Under the pieces are notes generated by a model, which saw nothing but the letters and a program-made list of their open reading frames with translations, was not told the origin of the DNA and made no database searches. Made by a program: the position numbers and the translations under genes. DNA of 24,347 nucleotides from Castellaniella sp034007085 (GTDB lineage: Bacteria; Pseudomonadota; Gammaproteobacteria; Burkholderiales; Burkholderiaceae_B). Positions 1 through 7,366 of the stretch are shown here, piece by piece; within the stretch, counting starts at the first letter, position 1; each line of letters opens with the position of its first letter. Where the stretch lies: positions 1 to 24,347 of the forward strand of contig NZ_JAVERO010000023.1 of the NCBI RefSeq assembly GCF_034007085.1, written 5' to 3'.

Positions 1-771
1 GCGCTGGAGGTCGCAGCCGTGCACGAACTGGTCCGGCCCTCCGGGCCTGTCCTGTCCCGGGTGCCGCCGTTTCGCGCCCCGCACCATGGGGCGACCATGC
101 CGGCGCTGGTGGGTGGGGGCAGCCGTCCCCGGCCCGGAGAGATCAGCCTGGCGCATCATGGCGTGCTGTTTCTGGATGAATTGCCGGAATTCAATCGCCA
201 GGCGCTGGAGGCCCTGCGTGAGCCGCTGGAGACCGGTTGCGTGACGGTCGCGCGGGCTGCAGGCAGTTGTGCTTTTCCTGCGCGGTTTCAGCTTGTGGCC
301 GCCATGAACCCCTGTCCATGCGGTTGGCATGGGCACCCGCATCCTCGGCGGGAATGCCGCTGCTCGCGCGAGGCCATTGCGCGCTATCGGGCGCGGATTT
401 CCGGACCTTTGCTGGATCGGATCGATCTGCATGTGGGCCTGGGGGTGGAATCTGCGTGGATGGATGCGCCGCCGGGCGAATCCTCGGCGCAGGTCCGGGA
501 CCGGGTGCTGGCGGCCCGCCGCAGGCAATATGCGCGCCAGGGGTGCCTGAATGCCGGATTGGATGGGGCAGCCCTGGATCGGCATGCAGATCCGGATACC
601 GAGGGCCGGGCGTTGCTGGTGCGCGCCGCAGCGACATGGGGTTGGTCGGCGCGTGCCACGCGACGGGCTGTGCGCGTGGCGCGAACGCTGGCCGACCTGG
701 AAGGCGCCGAGCGAGTCGAGGCCGGACACATGGCCCAGGCGATCCAGTACCGCCCCGACACGGGATCGTGA
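1..771 (+). CDS. comM: ComM/YifB-family AAA+ Mg-chelatase-like ATPase (5' truncated by window edge)
   Basis: This is the C-terminal part (about 256 codons) of a YifB/ComM protein; the reading frame is open from base 1, so the gene starts outside the window. ComM is a hexameric helicase that promotes branch migration when single-stranded DNA integrates during natural transformation. Visible marks are the Walker B segment GVLFLDELPEF, the cysteine-rich stretch after it (MNPCPCGW followed by CRC), and the sensor/arginine region SGPLLDRIDLHV, all typical of the Mg-chelatase subgroup. The Walker A motif and N-terminal Lon-like domain would lie upstream. The family call is secure. The role in transformation is known from relatives and inferred here. 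Stop TGA at 769-771. Confidence 0.93.
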   Translation, partial: ALEVAAVHELVRPSGPVLSRVPPFRAPHHGATMPALVGGGSRPRPGEISLAHHGVLFLDELPEFNRQALEALREPLETGCVTVARAAGSCAFPARFQLVAAMNPCPCGWHGHPHPRRECRCSREAIARYRARISGPLLDRIDLHVGLGVESAWMDAPPGESSAQVRDRVLAARRRQYARQGCLNAGLDGAALDRHADPDTEGRALLVRAAATWGWSARATRRAVRVARTLADLEGAERVEAGHMAQAIQYRPDTGS

Positions 772-848
772 CAATCGCGTGCTGCGCCGGACCTGGGCGG
801 CAGGGTGGTTAAAATACGGGCTTTCCGCTGCAGAATCAGGAGGCCGCG

Positions 849-1088
849 ATGATCGCCCCCAATCAATTGTTCGATGATTTCCAGAAAAACCTGTCCGAAT
901 TCATGGCCAGGACGCCGGCTGCCGACATCGAGCGCAATATGAAGGCCTTCATGATGCAGGCGTTTTCTCGCATGGATCTGGTGACTCGCGAAGAATTCGA
1001 CATCCAGGCCGATCTGCTGGCCCGGGCGCTGGAGCGGGTCGAATCCCTGGAAGCCCGTGTCCAGGCACTCGAACAAGGCGATGCATAG
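849..1088 (+). CDS. ubiK: UbiK-family ubiquinone biosynthesis accessory factor (BMFP domain)
   Basis: A 79-residue protein of the YqiC/UbiK family, a small amphipathic coiled-coil protein that assists aerobic ubiquinone synthesis with UbiJ and has membrane-fusing activity in vitro. The N-terminal half is the typical amphipathic helix (FDDFQKNLSEF). The second half, with heptad-like LARALERVESLEARVQALEQ, is a coiled coil that forms trimers in relatives. An AGGAGG ribosome binding site at 838-843 sits five bases before the ATG and fixes the start. A TAAAAT -10-like box at 810-815 may belong to its own promoter, but no clear -35 is seen. The gene lies downstream of comM in the same direction; in many betaproteobacteria these two are neighbours. 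Confidence 0.9.
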   Translation: MIAPNQLFDDFQKNLSEFMARTPAADIERNMKAFMMQAFSRMDLVTREEFDIQADLLARALERVESLEARVQALEQGDA

Positions 1089-1106
1089 CTTGTTGATGGC
1101 CAGTCA

Positions 1107-1137
1107 TTGGACAAAATAGGGTAAATCGCCCTATAAT
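1107..1137 (+). promoter_or_regulatory. Probable sigma-70 promoter of the rpmI-rplT-pheST cluster
   Basis: TTGGAC at 1107-1112 and a perfect TATAAT at 1132-1137 are separated by 19 bases (18 if TGGACA is taken as the -35). It lies about 170 bases before rpmI and is the best match to a housekeeping promoter in the intergenic region. Because infC is not upstream, the ribosomal genes probably depend on it. Confidence 0.65.
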
Positions 1138-1144
1138 CAAGGGC

Positions 1145-1307
1145 TTTTCCCAGTGGTTGTCCAGTCGGATCCAGCAGGAAAAGCAGGAAGTACGGGGTTC
1201 GTGCATGCAGGTTGCGCATGCCGGATCCGGAAAATATGCGGATGTCAGGTCTTGCAAGCGCCCGGTTCCCGGGACACCTGCATTTGCCAAGTCAACAGAG
1301 TATCGTC
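1145..1307 (+). promoter_or_regulatory. Long structured 5' leader of rpmI (possible L20 autoregulation site)
   Basis: About 160 bases between the promoter and rpmI contain no credible gene but several short inverted repeats: GCATGC at 1203-1208 against GCATGC at 1216-1221 with a 7-base loop, the palindrome CCGGATCCGG at 1221-1230, and CCCGG/CCGGG at 1261-1273. In other bacteria L20 represses the rpmI-rplT transcript by binding a folded leader. An equivalent here is inference from position and structure only. Confidence 0.35.
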
Positions 1308-1505
1308 ATGCCCAAGATGAAGAGCAAAAAAGGCGCTTCCAAGCGCTTCAAGGTGCGCGGCAGTGGTTCCATCAAGCGCGGCCAGGCTTTCAAGCGTCAT
1401 ATCCTGACCAAGAAAACCACGAAAAACAAGCGTCAGCTGCGCGGTTCGGCCGCAGTCCATGAAACGAACATCGCCTCCGTAAAGGCGATGCTGCCTTTCG
1501 CCTGA
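1308..1505 (+). CDS. rpmI: 50S ribosomal protein L35 (bL35)
   Basis: A 65-residue, strongly basic protein beginning MPKMKSKKGASKRFKVRGSG, diagnostic of bL35. The family length (64-66) fits the ATG at 1308; the frame is open further upstream, but that extension is not L35-like. No strong Shine-Dalgarno sequence precedes the start, which is common where translation is controlled through leader structure. It is followed after 13 bases by rplT, the conserved pairing. The usual partner infC is not upstream in this window. Confidence 0.97.
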   Translation: MPKMKSKKGASKRFKVRGSGSIKRGQAFKRHILTKKTTKNKRQLRGSAAVHETNIASVKAMLPFA

Positions 1506-1518
1506 TCGGAGATTACAC

Positions 1519-1878
1519 ATGCCTCGCGTCAAACGCGGCGTCACTGCTCGTGCACGCCATAAAAAAGTCATCAAGGCCGCCAAGGGTTATCGCGGCCGCC
1601 GCGGCAACGTATTCCGGATCGCCAAACAGGCGGTCATGCGGGCCGGCCAGTATGCCTATCGCGACCGTCGCAACAAAAAGCGCACGTTTCGCGCCCTGTG
1701 GATCACTCGCATCAACGCGGGTTGCCGCGAACTGGGCGTGACCTACAGCGCCTTCATCGCCGGCCTGAAAAAAGCCTCGATCGAACTCGACCGCAAGGTC
1801 CTCGCCGACATGGCCGTGCATGACAAGGCGGGCTTTGCCGCTGTCGTGGCCCAGGCGAAAGCCGCGCTGGCCGCCTGA
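1519..1878 (+). CDS. rplT: 50S ribosomal protein L20 (bL20)
   Basis: A 119-residue protein with the full bL20 pattern: basic N-terminus MPRVKRGVTARARHKKVIK, then GYRGRRGNVFRIAKQAVMRAG and the C-terminal globular part with GLKKASIELDRKVLADMA. L20 is needed early in 50S assembly and binds 23S rRNA; in several bacteria it also represses its own operon. A GGAG element at 1507-1510 precedes the ATG. The gene is co-directional with rpmI upstream and pheS downstream, but a strong hairpin separates it from pheS. Confidence 0.98.
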   Translation: MPRVKRGVTARARHKKVIKAAKGYRGRRGNVFRIAKQAVMRAGQYAYRDRRNKKRTFRALWITRINAGCRELGVTYSAFIAGLKKASIELDRKVLADMAVHDKAGFAAVVAQAKAALAA

Positions 1879-1910
1879 CCGACACAGTTTCGTTGTCGAT
1901 TCTGTATCAT

Positions 1911-1946
1911 CGCAAACGGAGCTCCATCGGGCTCCGTTTGCGTTTT
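1911..1946 (+). terminator. Hairpin with T-run between rplT and pheS (terminator or attenuator)
   Basis: A perfect 12-bp stem (CGCAAACGGAGC at 1911-1922, GCTCCGTTTGCG at 1931-1942) with an 8-base loop is followed by TTTT at 1943-1946. This is the form of an intrinsic terminator, and it ends only 14 bases before the pheS ATG. It could reduce transcription from the ribosomal genes into pheST or act as an attenuator. No phenylalanine-rich leader peptide is visible before it. Confidence 0.8.
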
Positions 1947-1956
1947 GGAATGCACC

Positions 1957-2979
1957 ATGGACTCATCGCTCGACGAACTGATTGCCCAGGCCCGTGACCG
2001 CTTCGCCCAGGCCGGGGATGCCGCCACACTGGAAAACGAAAAAGCCGCTTTTCTCGGCAAACAAGGGTCGCTGACTGCGCTGCTCAAGGGTCTTGCGGCC
2101 TTGCAGGGCGAAGAAAAACGCACGCGCGGCGCACAGATCAACCAGGCCAAGCAGCAGGTCGAATCGCTGTTGGGCGCACGTCGGGCCGAACTGGCCCAGG
2201 CTCAGCTGGACCAGCGCCTGGCCGCCGAGACCATCGATGTCACGCTGCCGGGCCGGGGGCGGGGCACGGGAGGCATCCATCCAGTGATCCGGACCTGGCA
2301 GCGGGTCGAGCAGATCTTTCGTTCCATCGGTTTCGATGTCGCCGACGGCCCCGAGATCGAGAACGACTGGACCAATTTCACGGCCCTGAACAATCCGGAA
2401 AACCATCCGGCGCGTTCCATGCAGGACACGTTCTACGTAGACATGCAGGATGCGGGCGGGCTGCCGCTGGTACTGCGTACCCATACCAGCCCGATGCAGG
2501 TGCGGTATGCGCGCATGCACAAGCCGCCGATCAAGGTCATCGCGCCGGGGCGTACTTATCGCGTCGACAGTGACGCCACCCATTCCCCCATGTTTCATCA
2601 GGTCGAGGGCCTGTGGATCGCCGAGGACATTTCCTTTGCCGATCTCAAGGGGGTCTACACGAATTTCCTGCGCGCCTTTTTCGAAACCGAGGATCTGACC
2701 CTGCGTTTCCGGCCCTCGTTCTTTCCGTTCACCGAACCCTCGGCCGAGATCGACATGATGTTCACCTCTGGTCCCAATCAGGGGCGCTGGCTGGAAATCT
2801 CCGGCTCGGGACAGGTGCATCCCCAGGTCGTGCGCAACTTCGGGCTGGATCCAGAACGCTATATCGGCTTTGCCTTCGGTTCCGGACTGGAACGCCTGAC
2901 CATGCTGCGCTACGGCGTGGACGATCTGCGCCAGTTCTTCGAAGGCGACCTGCGCTTCCTGCGCCAGTTCAACGACTAG
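1957..2979 (+). CDS. pheS: Phenylalanine--tRNA ligase alpha subunit
   Basis: Class II aminoacyl-tRNA synthetase subunit that carries the catalytic site for charging tRNA-Phe; it acts as an alpha2-beta2 tetramer with PheT. The N-terminal coiled-coil (about residues 1-85) is followed by the catalytic core with FRSIGFDVADGPEIENDWTNF, the motif 2 region TYRVDSDATHSPMFHQVEGL and motif 3 FGSGLERLTMLRYGVDDLRQ. I chose ATG at 1957 (340 residues, the usual family start MDSSLDELI). A TTG at 1945 in the same frame would add four residues but starts inside the T-run of the hairpin. The ribosome binding site is weak. pheT follows after 34 bases. Confidence 0.97.
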   Translation: MDSSLDELIAQARDRFAQAGDAATLENEKAAFLGKQGSLTALLKGLAALQGEEKRTRGAQINQAKQQVESLLGARRAELAQAQLDQRLAAETIDVTLPGRGRGTGGIHPVIRTWQRVEQIFRSIGFDVADGPEIENDWTNFTALNNPENHPARSMQDTFYVDMQDAGGLPLVLRTHTSPMQVRYARMHKPPIKVIAPGRTYRVDSDATHSPMFHQVEGLWIAEDISFADLKGVYTNFLRAFFETEDLTLRFRPSFFPFTEPSAEIDMMFTSGPNQGRWLEISGSGQVHPQVVRNFGLDPERYIGFAFGSGLERLTMLRYGVDDLRQFFEGDLRFLRQFND

Positions 2980-3013
2980 GCCCGCCTGGCCTCAGCGACA
3001 CGGAATCCGAATC

Positions 3014-5419
3014 ATGCAATTTCCCGAATCATGGCTGCGCGCCTGGGCCGACCCCGATATCGACAGTCAGGAACTCGCGCATCGGTTGACCATGGCCGGC
3101 CTCGAAGTCGAGGACGCCGACCCTTATGCGCCGCCGTTTTCCGGCGTGGTGGTGGCACGCATTGAAACGCTTGCCCCTCATCCCAATGCCGACAAGCTGC
3201 GCGTCTGCCAGGTCGATGATGGCTCGGGGCAACCCGTGCAGATCGTCTGCGGCGCGCCCAATGCCGCCGCCGGGCTGGTGGTGCCCTTGGCCCAGATCGG
3301 GGCCGAACTGCCGGGGGGCCTGCGCATCGGCCCGGTCAAGATGCGGGGGGTCGAATCACGCGGCATGCTGTGCTCGGCGCGTGAACTGGGGCTGTCCCAG
3401 GACCATGCCGGCTTGCTTGAACTGCCCGCCGACTTGACGCCGGGGCAGGACCTGCGCCAAGCACTGAATCTGGACGATACGATCTACACCCTGAAGCTGA
3501 CTCCCAATCGTGCGGATTGCCTGTCCATCCAGGGGGTGGCGCGTGAAGTGTCCGCGCTCACGGGCTGCGCACTGCGGATCCCGGATACGCGTCCGGTGCC
3601 CGTGACCATCCAGGACCGCCTGCCCGTGACGGTGCAGGCCCCGGATCTGTGCGGCCGTTTTGCCGGACGCATCGTGCGTGGCGTGAATGCGCGTGCGCAG
3701 ACGCCGGCGTGGATCCGGTCGCGCCTGGAACGCGCCGGTCAAAGGCCGGTATCGGCATTGGTGGATATCTCCAACTACGTCATGCTGGAACTGGGGCGTC
3801 CCACGCATGTATTCGACCTGGCACGCATCAAGGATGGCCTGACGGTGCGTTGGGCGCGGGATGGTGAACAGCTGCAACTGCTCAACGACCAGACCGTGGA
3901 ATTGACGTCGGACGTCGGCGTCATCGCGGCGGGCGAATCGCTGGAAAGCCTGGCCGGCATCATGGGTGGGCAGGCTTCGGCCGTGACTCTGGACACGACC
4001 GATGTCTATCTGGAAGCCGCTTTCTGGTGGCCGGAGGCCATCATGGGCCGTTCGCGCCGCTACAAACTTCATTCCGAAGCGGGCCATCGCTTCGAGCGCG
4101 GGGTGGATTTTTCCACCATTCCAGACCACCTGGATCGCATGACGGCCCTGATTCTGGACATCTGCGGTGGCCAGGCCGGGCCGCTGGATGACCAGATCGT
4201 GAATCTGCCTGCGCGTGAGCCGGTGCGCATGCGCCTGGCGCGCTGTGCCCGCGTGCTGGGAATTCCCCTGGATGCTGCTGCCGTCAGTGCCGTGTTCACG
4301 CGGCTGGGCCTTGTGTTTGAACAGCAGGGCGACGATTTCGTCGTCACGCCGCCGGCTGCCCGCTTTGACCTGACGATCGAAGAAGACCTGATCGAGGAAG
4401 TCGCCCGCATTCATGGATTCGATCGCATTCCGGACCGCCCTCCGGTGGCAGCGGCGGTCATGCGATCGGTCCCCGAGACCTTGTATGGTCCGCATGCATT
4501 GCGCGCTGCGCTGGTCGCACGTGATTACCAGGAAGTCATCAATTTCTCTTTCGTCGAGGAAGCCTGGGAACGGGACTACTGCGGCAACACCGACCCCATC
4601 CGCCTGCTCAACCCCATCGCCAGCCAACTGGCCGTGATGCGTTCCAGCCTGATCGGCGGCCTGCTGGCCAACATCGCCCACAATGCCAAGCACCGCCAGA
4701 CGCGTGTGCGGGTCTTCGAACTGGGGCGCGTGTTCGCTCGCGATGCTTCCGTGGCTGACGGTGGGCTGGCCGTGGCGGGCGTGGCCCAGCCGACTCACCT
4801 GGCCGCTGCAGCCTGGGGGCCGGTCGTGGCGGAACAGTGGGGCGAAGCGGTCCGGCAGGTGGATTTCTTTGACGTCAAGCGCGACCTGGAAGCCTTGCTG
4901 GGCGCACGCGTGCGCAGTCTGCGCTGCGAAGCCGCCACGCACCCTGCGCTGCATCCGGGGCGCAGCGCCCGGCTGTGGCTCGACGACCGCGCGATTGGCT
5001 GGCTGGGCGAAATCCATCCGCGCTGGACACAGGCACTGGATCTGCCGCATGCGCCCGTGGTCTTCGAGCTTGATGCTGAAGCGGTATCCGAACGTGTCTT
5101 CCCCCATCCGCAGGAACAGTCCCGGCAGCCTGTGGTGGTGCGGGATCTGGCGATCTGGGTGGATGCAGACGTGCCATGGCAGTCGCTGCTTGATACACTG
5201 CAACAGCGGATCGCGGCCGATGATGCCCTTTCCGTGCTCAAAGACATTAAACTGTTCGATATTTGGCGCGACGCCGCGACGCCCCGGCAGCGCAGCCTGG
5301 GGCTGCGCCTCTGGCTTCAGGGGCATGACGCGACGCTGGAGGATCGGCAGGTTGACCATTGCGTGCAGCGCCTGCTGGATGCCCTGGCCGAAACCCATGG
5401 CGCACGCCTGCGTTCATAG
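3014..5419 (+). CDS. pheT: Phenylalanine--tRNA ligase beta subunit
   Basis: An 801-residue PheT of full family length. Domains in order: an N-terminal tRNA-binding EMAP/OB-like domain (about 40-150, with GVVVARIETLAPHPNADKLRVC), the B3/B4 editing domain (LTPNRADCLSIQGVAREVSAL), the B5 domain near 400-475, the catalytic-like core, and the C-terminal FDX-ACB anticodon-binding domain (from about 705, QPVVVRDLAIWVD). PheT recognises tRNA-Phe and hydrolyses mischarged Tyr-tRNA-Phe. The stop TAG at 5417-5419 overlaps the ribosome binding site of ihfA, so the two are probably co-transcribed. Confidence 0.97.
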   Translation: MQFPESWLRAWADPDIDSQELAHRLTMAGLEVEDADPYAPPFSGVVVARIETLAPHPNADKLRVCQVDDGSGQPVQIVCGAPNAAAGLVVPLAQIGAELPGGLRIGPVKMRGVESRGMLCSARELGLSQDHAGLLELPADLTPGQDLRQALNLDDTIYTLKLTPNRADCLSIQGVAREVSALTGCALRIPDTRPVPVTIQDRLPVTVQAPDLCGRFAGRIVRGVNARAQTPAWIRSRLERAGQRPVSALVDISNYVMLELGRPTHVFDLARIKDGLTVRWARDGEQLQLLNDQTVELTSDVGVIAAGESLESLAGIMGGQASAVTLDTTDVYLEAAFWWPEAIMGRSRRYKLHSEAGHRFERGVDFSTIPDHLDRMTALILDICGGQAGPLDDQIVNLPAREPVRMRLARCARVLGIPLDAAAVSAVFTRLGLVFEQQGDDFVVTPPAARFDLTIEEDLIEEVARIHGFDRIPDRPPVAAAVMRSVPETLYGPHALRAALVARDYQEVINFSFVEEAWERDYCGNTDPIRLLNPIASQLAVMRSSLIGGLLANIAHNAKHRQTRVRVFELGRVFARDASVADGGLAVAGVAQPTHLAAAAWGPVVAEQWGEAVRQVDFFDVKRDLEALLGARVRSLRCEAATHPALHPGRSARLWLDDRAIGWLGEIHPRWTQALDLPHAPVVFELDAEAVSERVFPHPQEQSRQPVVVRDLAIWVDADVPWQSLLDTLQQRIAADDALSVLKDIKLFDIWRDAATPRQRSLGLRLWLQGHDATLEDRQVDHCVQRLLDALAETHGARLRS

Positions 5420-5431
5420 GAGAAATCGCTG

Positions 5432-5740
5432 GTGAATACGGATCGGACGCTCACCAAGGCTCACCTGGCCGAACTGCTGTTCGAGCGCGTGGGCCTGAAC
5501 AAGCGCGAAGCCAAGGACATCGTGGACACGTTCTTCTCCGAGGTTCGCGATGCCCTGGTTCAGGGCACCGAGGTCAAACTGTCAGGTTTTGGCAGTTTCC
5601 AGGTGCGCAACAAGCCGCCGCGCCCAGGCCGCAATCCCAAGACCGGCGAGGTCATCCCGATCGCCGCGCGCCGGGTGGTCACATTCCATGCCAGCCAGAA
5701 ACTCAAGGATGGCGTGGATCGCAGCGGAGGCGCCGCATGA
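5432..5740 (+). CDS. ihfA: Integration host factor subunit alpha
   Basis: A 102-residue DNABII protein starting with GTG at 5432, preceded by AGGAGA at 5418-5423 that overlaps the pheT stop. The start MNTDRTLTKAHLAELLFE, the GFGSF turn and the beta-arm RPGRNPKTGEVIPI with its intercalating proline are the IHF-alpha pattern. IHF bends DNA sharply as an alpha-beta heterodimer and serves recombination, replication and sigma-54 promoters. Its place after pheT is the conserved proteobacterial arrangement. The stop TGA overlaps the next ATG (ATGA), indicating translational coupling with the MerR-family gene. Confidence 0.96.
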   Translation: MNTDRTLTKAHLAELLFERVGLNKREAKDIVDTFFSEVRDALVQGTEVKLSGFGSFQVRNKPPRPGRNPKTGEVIPIAARRVVTFHASQKLKDGVDRSGGAA

Positions 5741-6147
5741 CCTCTGCCACGCTGCCGCCGATCCCGGCCAAGCGCTACTTCACCATCGGCGAAGTCTCTG
5801 AATTGTGCGGGGTCAAGCCGCATATCCTGCGATACTGGGAACAGGAATTCGCCCAGCTCAAGCCGGTCAAGCGGCGGGGCAATCGGCGCTACTACCAGCA
5901 CCACGAGGTCCTGTTGGTGCGCCGCATCCGCGACCTGCTCTACGAGCAGGGTTTCACCATTGCCGGTGCGCGCAACCGCCTGGGCGACAGCGGCGACGCG
6001 CCTCATGACCAGGACGCTGCCGTGCGTCTGAGCGGTAGCGAACTCCAGTCTTTGCGCGCCGATCTGCAAGCCGTTCGGGACCGTCTGGCCCAGGCGCTGG
6101 ACGGCACTCCCGCTGCCCACCAGGCAGCCGGGTTGCTGGATCTCTGA
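5737..6147 (+). CDS. MerR-family transcriptional regulator (IHF-associated)
   Basis: A 136-residue MerR-type protein. Its N-terminal winged helix-turn-helix is clear: RYFTIGEVSELCGVKPHILR, then YWEQEF, and the wing KRRGNRRYYQHHEV. A coiled-coil dimerisation helix follows (about 95-125, SELQSLRADLQAVRDRLAQAL). No effector-binding domain or metal-binding cysteine cluster is present, so this is the short MerR type regularly found directly after ihfA in betaproteobacteria; its targets are not known to me. The start is the ATG overlapping the ihfA stop. It is the last gene before the bidirectional hairpin. Confidence 0.9.
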   Translation: MTSATLPPIPAKRYFTIGEVSELCGVKPHILRYWEQEFAQLKPVKRRGNRRYYQHHEVLLVRRIRDLLYEQGFTIAGARNRLGDSGDAPHDQDAAVRLSGSELQSLRADLQAVRDRLAQALDGTPAAHQAAGLLDL

Positions 6148-6166
6148 TGCGGGCATGTTTGCCAGG

Positions 6167-6210
6167 ATCACATGAAAAACCCCAGCTTCAGCTGGGGTTT
6201 TTCATGTGAT
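6167..6210. terminator. Perfect 20-bp bidirectional terminator hairpin
   Basis: Bases 6167-6186 and 6191-6210 are exact reverse complements with a TTCA loop. The core is CCCCAGC-TTCA-GCTGGGG, flanked by AAAAA on the left and TTTTT on the right, so each strand carries a stem followed by a U-run. It sits between the convergent merR-type gene and the anti-sigma gene and can end both transcripts. Confidence 0.95.
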
Positions 6211-6232
6211 GCCGCCGCTGCGCAAAGCCCGT

Positions 6233-6709
6233 TCACTGATTGTTCAGGTGGATGGAATGTTGAACGGTCGTCCCGGCAGGCGAGGGGCGCAGGCTGGCCC
6301 AGAGGATCAGGGCAGCCAGGCACAGCGCCACGATGATGCCCAGTACCGCAGCCACGCGGCCACACCGCAGTCGCGGGCGGCGCCGGGCACGGCGACATGG
6401 TGGAATGTCCCGGGCCGTGGGCAGCGATTCGTTGCTGGCTGGTCGGGTCTCGCCCATGATGGGCGGTTCTTCCGTTTCCATGCCCAGGCTCTGGCGGATG
6501 CGGTCCAGCACGGCATCGGACGCGGGCTGGGCGGGCAGCGCATCGACGATGCCCAGGAAATAGGCTTCCCATTTCAGGGCGCGAGCGGCGGCGGCATCAT
6601 CATGCGCGAGACGAGACTGGATGTCGGCCACCCGTCCAGGCATGTCCAGTCCCAGCACGTAGCGGGCAATCTCGTCGTCGGAATAGGATCGGTGTCGGTT
6701 CGTGGTCAT
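6233..6709 (-). CDS. Putative membrane-bound anti-sigma factor, short periplasmic tail
   Basis: A 158-residue protein read with the ECF sigma gene; its ATG at 6707-6709 overlaps the sigma stop. The cytoplasmic N-terminal part (1-90) has the look of an anti-sigma domain (YSDDEIARYVLGLDMPGRVADI, then KWEAYFLGIVDALP), as in RskA-type proteins, and has no HxxxCxxC zinc site. A basic stretch (RRARRRPRLRCGR) precedes one transmembrane helix (VAAVLGIIVALCLAALILWA, about 119-139). Only some 18 residues remain after it. The usual large periplasmic RskA domain is absent, so stress sensing would have to work differently or through a partner. Function is inferred from gene pairing and topology. Confidence 0.7.
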   Translation of the reverse strand: MTTNRHRSYSDDEIARYVLGLDMPGRVADIQSRLAHDDAAAARALKWEAYFLGIVDALPAQPASDAVLDRIRQSLGMETEEPPIMGETRPASNESLPTARDIPPCRRARRRPRLRCGRVAAVLGIIVALCLAALILWASLRPSPAGTTVQHSIHLNNQ

Positions 6710-7233
6710 GCACGCACCGCCTGGTCGATGTGGGCCAGAGCGGCATCGAGGGACGCTTCGATGTCGGGCTCGGAACGGTCCAGGCGGGCGGCGATGCGCG
6801 CCGGGTTGCCGCCGTGCAGGTAGGCCTGGAGCAGGGCGTCCAGTTGTGGGCCGGGCAGAGAGGCCAGGGCGCCGGTGACCGTGCCGGTGGGTGCATCTGG
6901 CGGCAGTTCGAGGCGGGGCAGCGGGGCGTTTTCCGCTGGATGGTGGCCGTTGGCGCGCATTTGCCGCGCGTGGGCCGAGGCACGGTAGCGCAGGATGCTG
7001 TAGATCCAGGCGCGTGCCGTGCCAATGGCCGGGCTGTAGCCAGCTGCGTTGCGCCAGATCAGGACGAACGTTTCGTGCAGCACATCGTCGGCCGCGTCAG
7101 GATCATCCAGCATGGCCAGCGCCAGGGCGCGCATGGCGGGGGATTCATGGCGGTACAGCGCCAGGAAGGCGGCGCGGTCGCCAGCCGCGCAGGCGCCCAG
7201 CTCCGCTTCGAAATCGAAAACCGAAACAGTCAT
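6706..7233 (-). CDS. ECF-type RNA polymerase sigma factor
   Basis: A 175-residue group IV sigma factor. Region 2 is visible as LYRHESPAMRALALAMLDDPDAADDVLHETFVLIWRNA, including the DDVLHETF core-binding segment, followed by TARAWIYSILRYRA. The C-terminal region 4 (LASLPGPQLDALLQAYLHGG, then ARIAARLDRSEPDIEASLDAAL) gives the helix-turn-helix. I chose ATG at 7231-7233, where AAGGA lies six bases upstream; a GTG 18 bases further out is less likely. It directs polymerase to a small regulon and is presumably held by the adjoining membrane protein. It resembles the SigK/RpoE-like classes paired with RskA-type anti-sigmas. Its target promoters are unknown. Confidence 0.87.
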   Translation of the reverse strand: MTVSVFDFEAELGACAAGDRAAFLALYRHESPAMRALALAMLDDPDAADDVLHETFVLIWRNAAGYSPAIGTARAWIYSILRYRASAHARQMRANGHHPAENAPLPRLELPPDAPTGTVTGALASLPGPQLDALLQAYLHGGNPARIAARLDRSEPDIEASLDAALAHIDQAVRA

Positions 7234-7366
7234 ACAATCCTTCCCGTTCACCGGGTCGTGGAACGTGCCGATTGGCCGGCATGCTCTACAGAGATGGCAT
7301 TATTGTATGCGTACCTGCCGATGCGTACGCCTTCATTTGTCGCACACCCGTTTTCCGGATCTTTCC
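7234..7366. promoter_or_regulatory. Divergent intergenic region with 8-bp direct repeats
   Basis: This 133-base gap separates the sigma gene (leftward) from the ABC exporter (rightward). ATGCGTAC occurs twice in direct orientation, 7307-7314 and 7321-7328, exactly 14 bases apart. A GGAAC at 7260-7264 followed 20 bases later by TCTAC resembles a loose ECF-type promoter reading rightwards. No good sigma-70 promoter was found on either strand. The regulatory role is inference. Confidence 0.35.

Noticed and set aside
3356..5398. A 680-codon open frame on the minus strand across pheT
   Set aside because: It is fully antisense to a clear, full-length pheT and has no recognisable domain; long antisense frames are expected in GC-rich DNA.
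7049..7366. N-terminal extension of the Atm1-type exporter
   Set aside because: It overlaps the sigma factor gene on the other strand and has no exporter likeness; ATG 7367 gives the family length.
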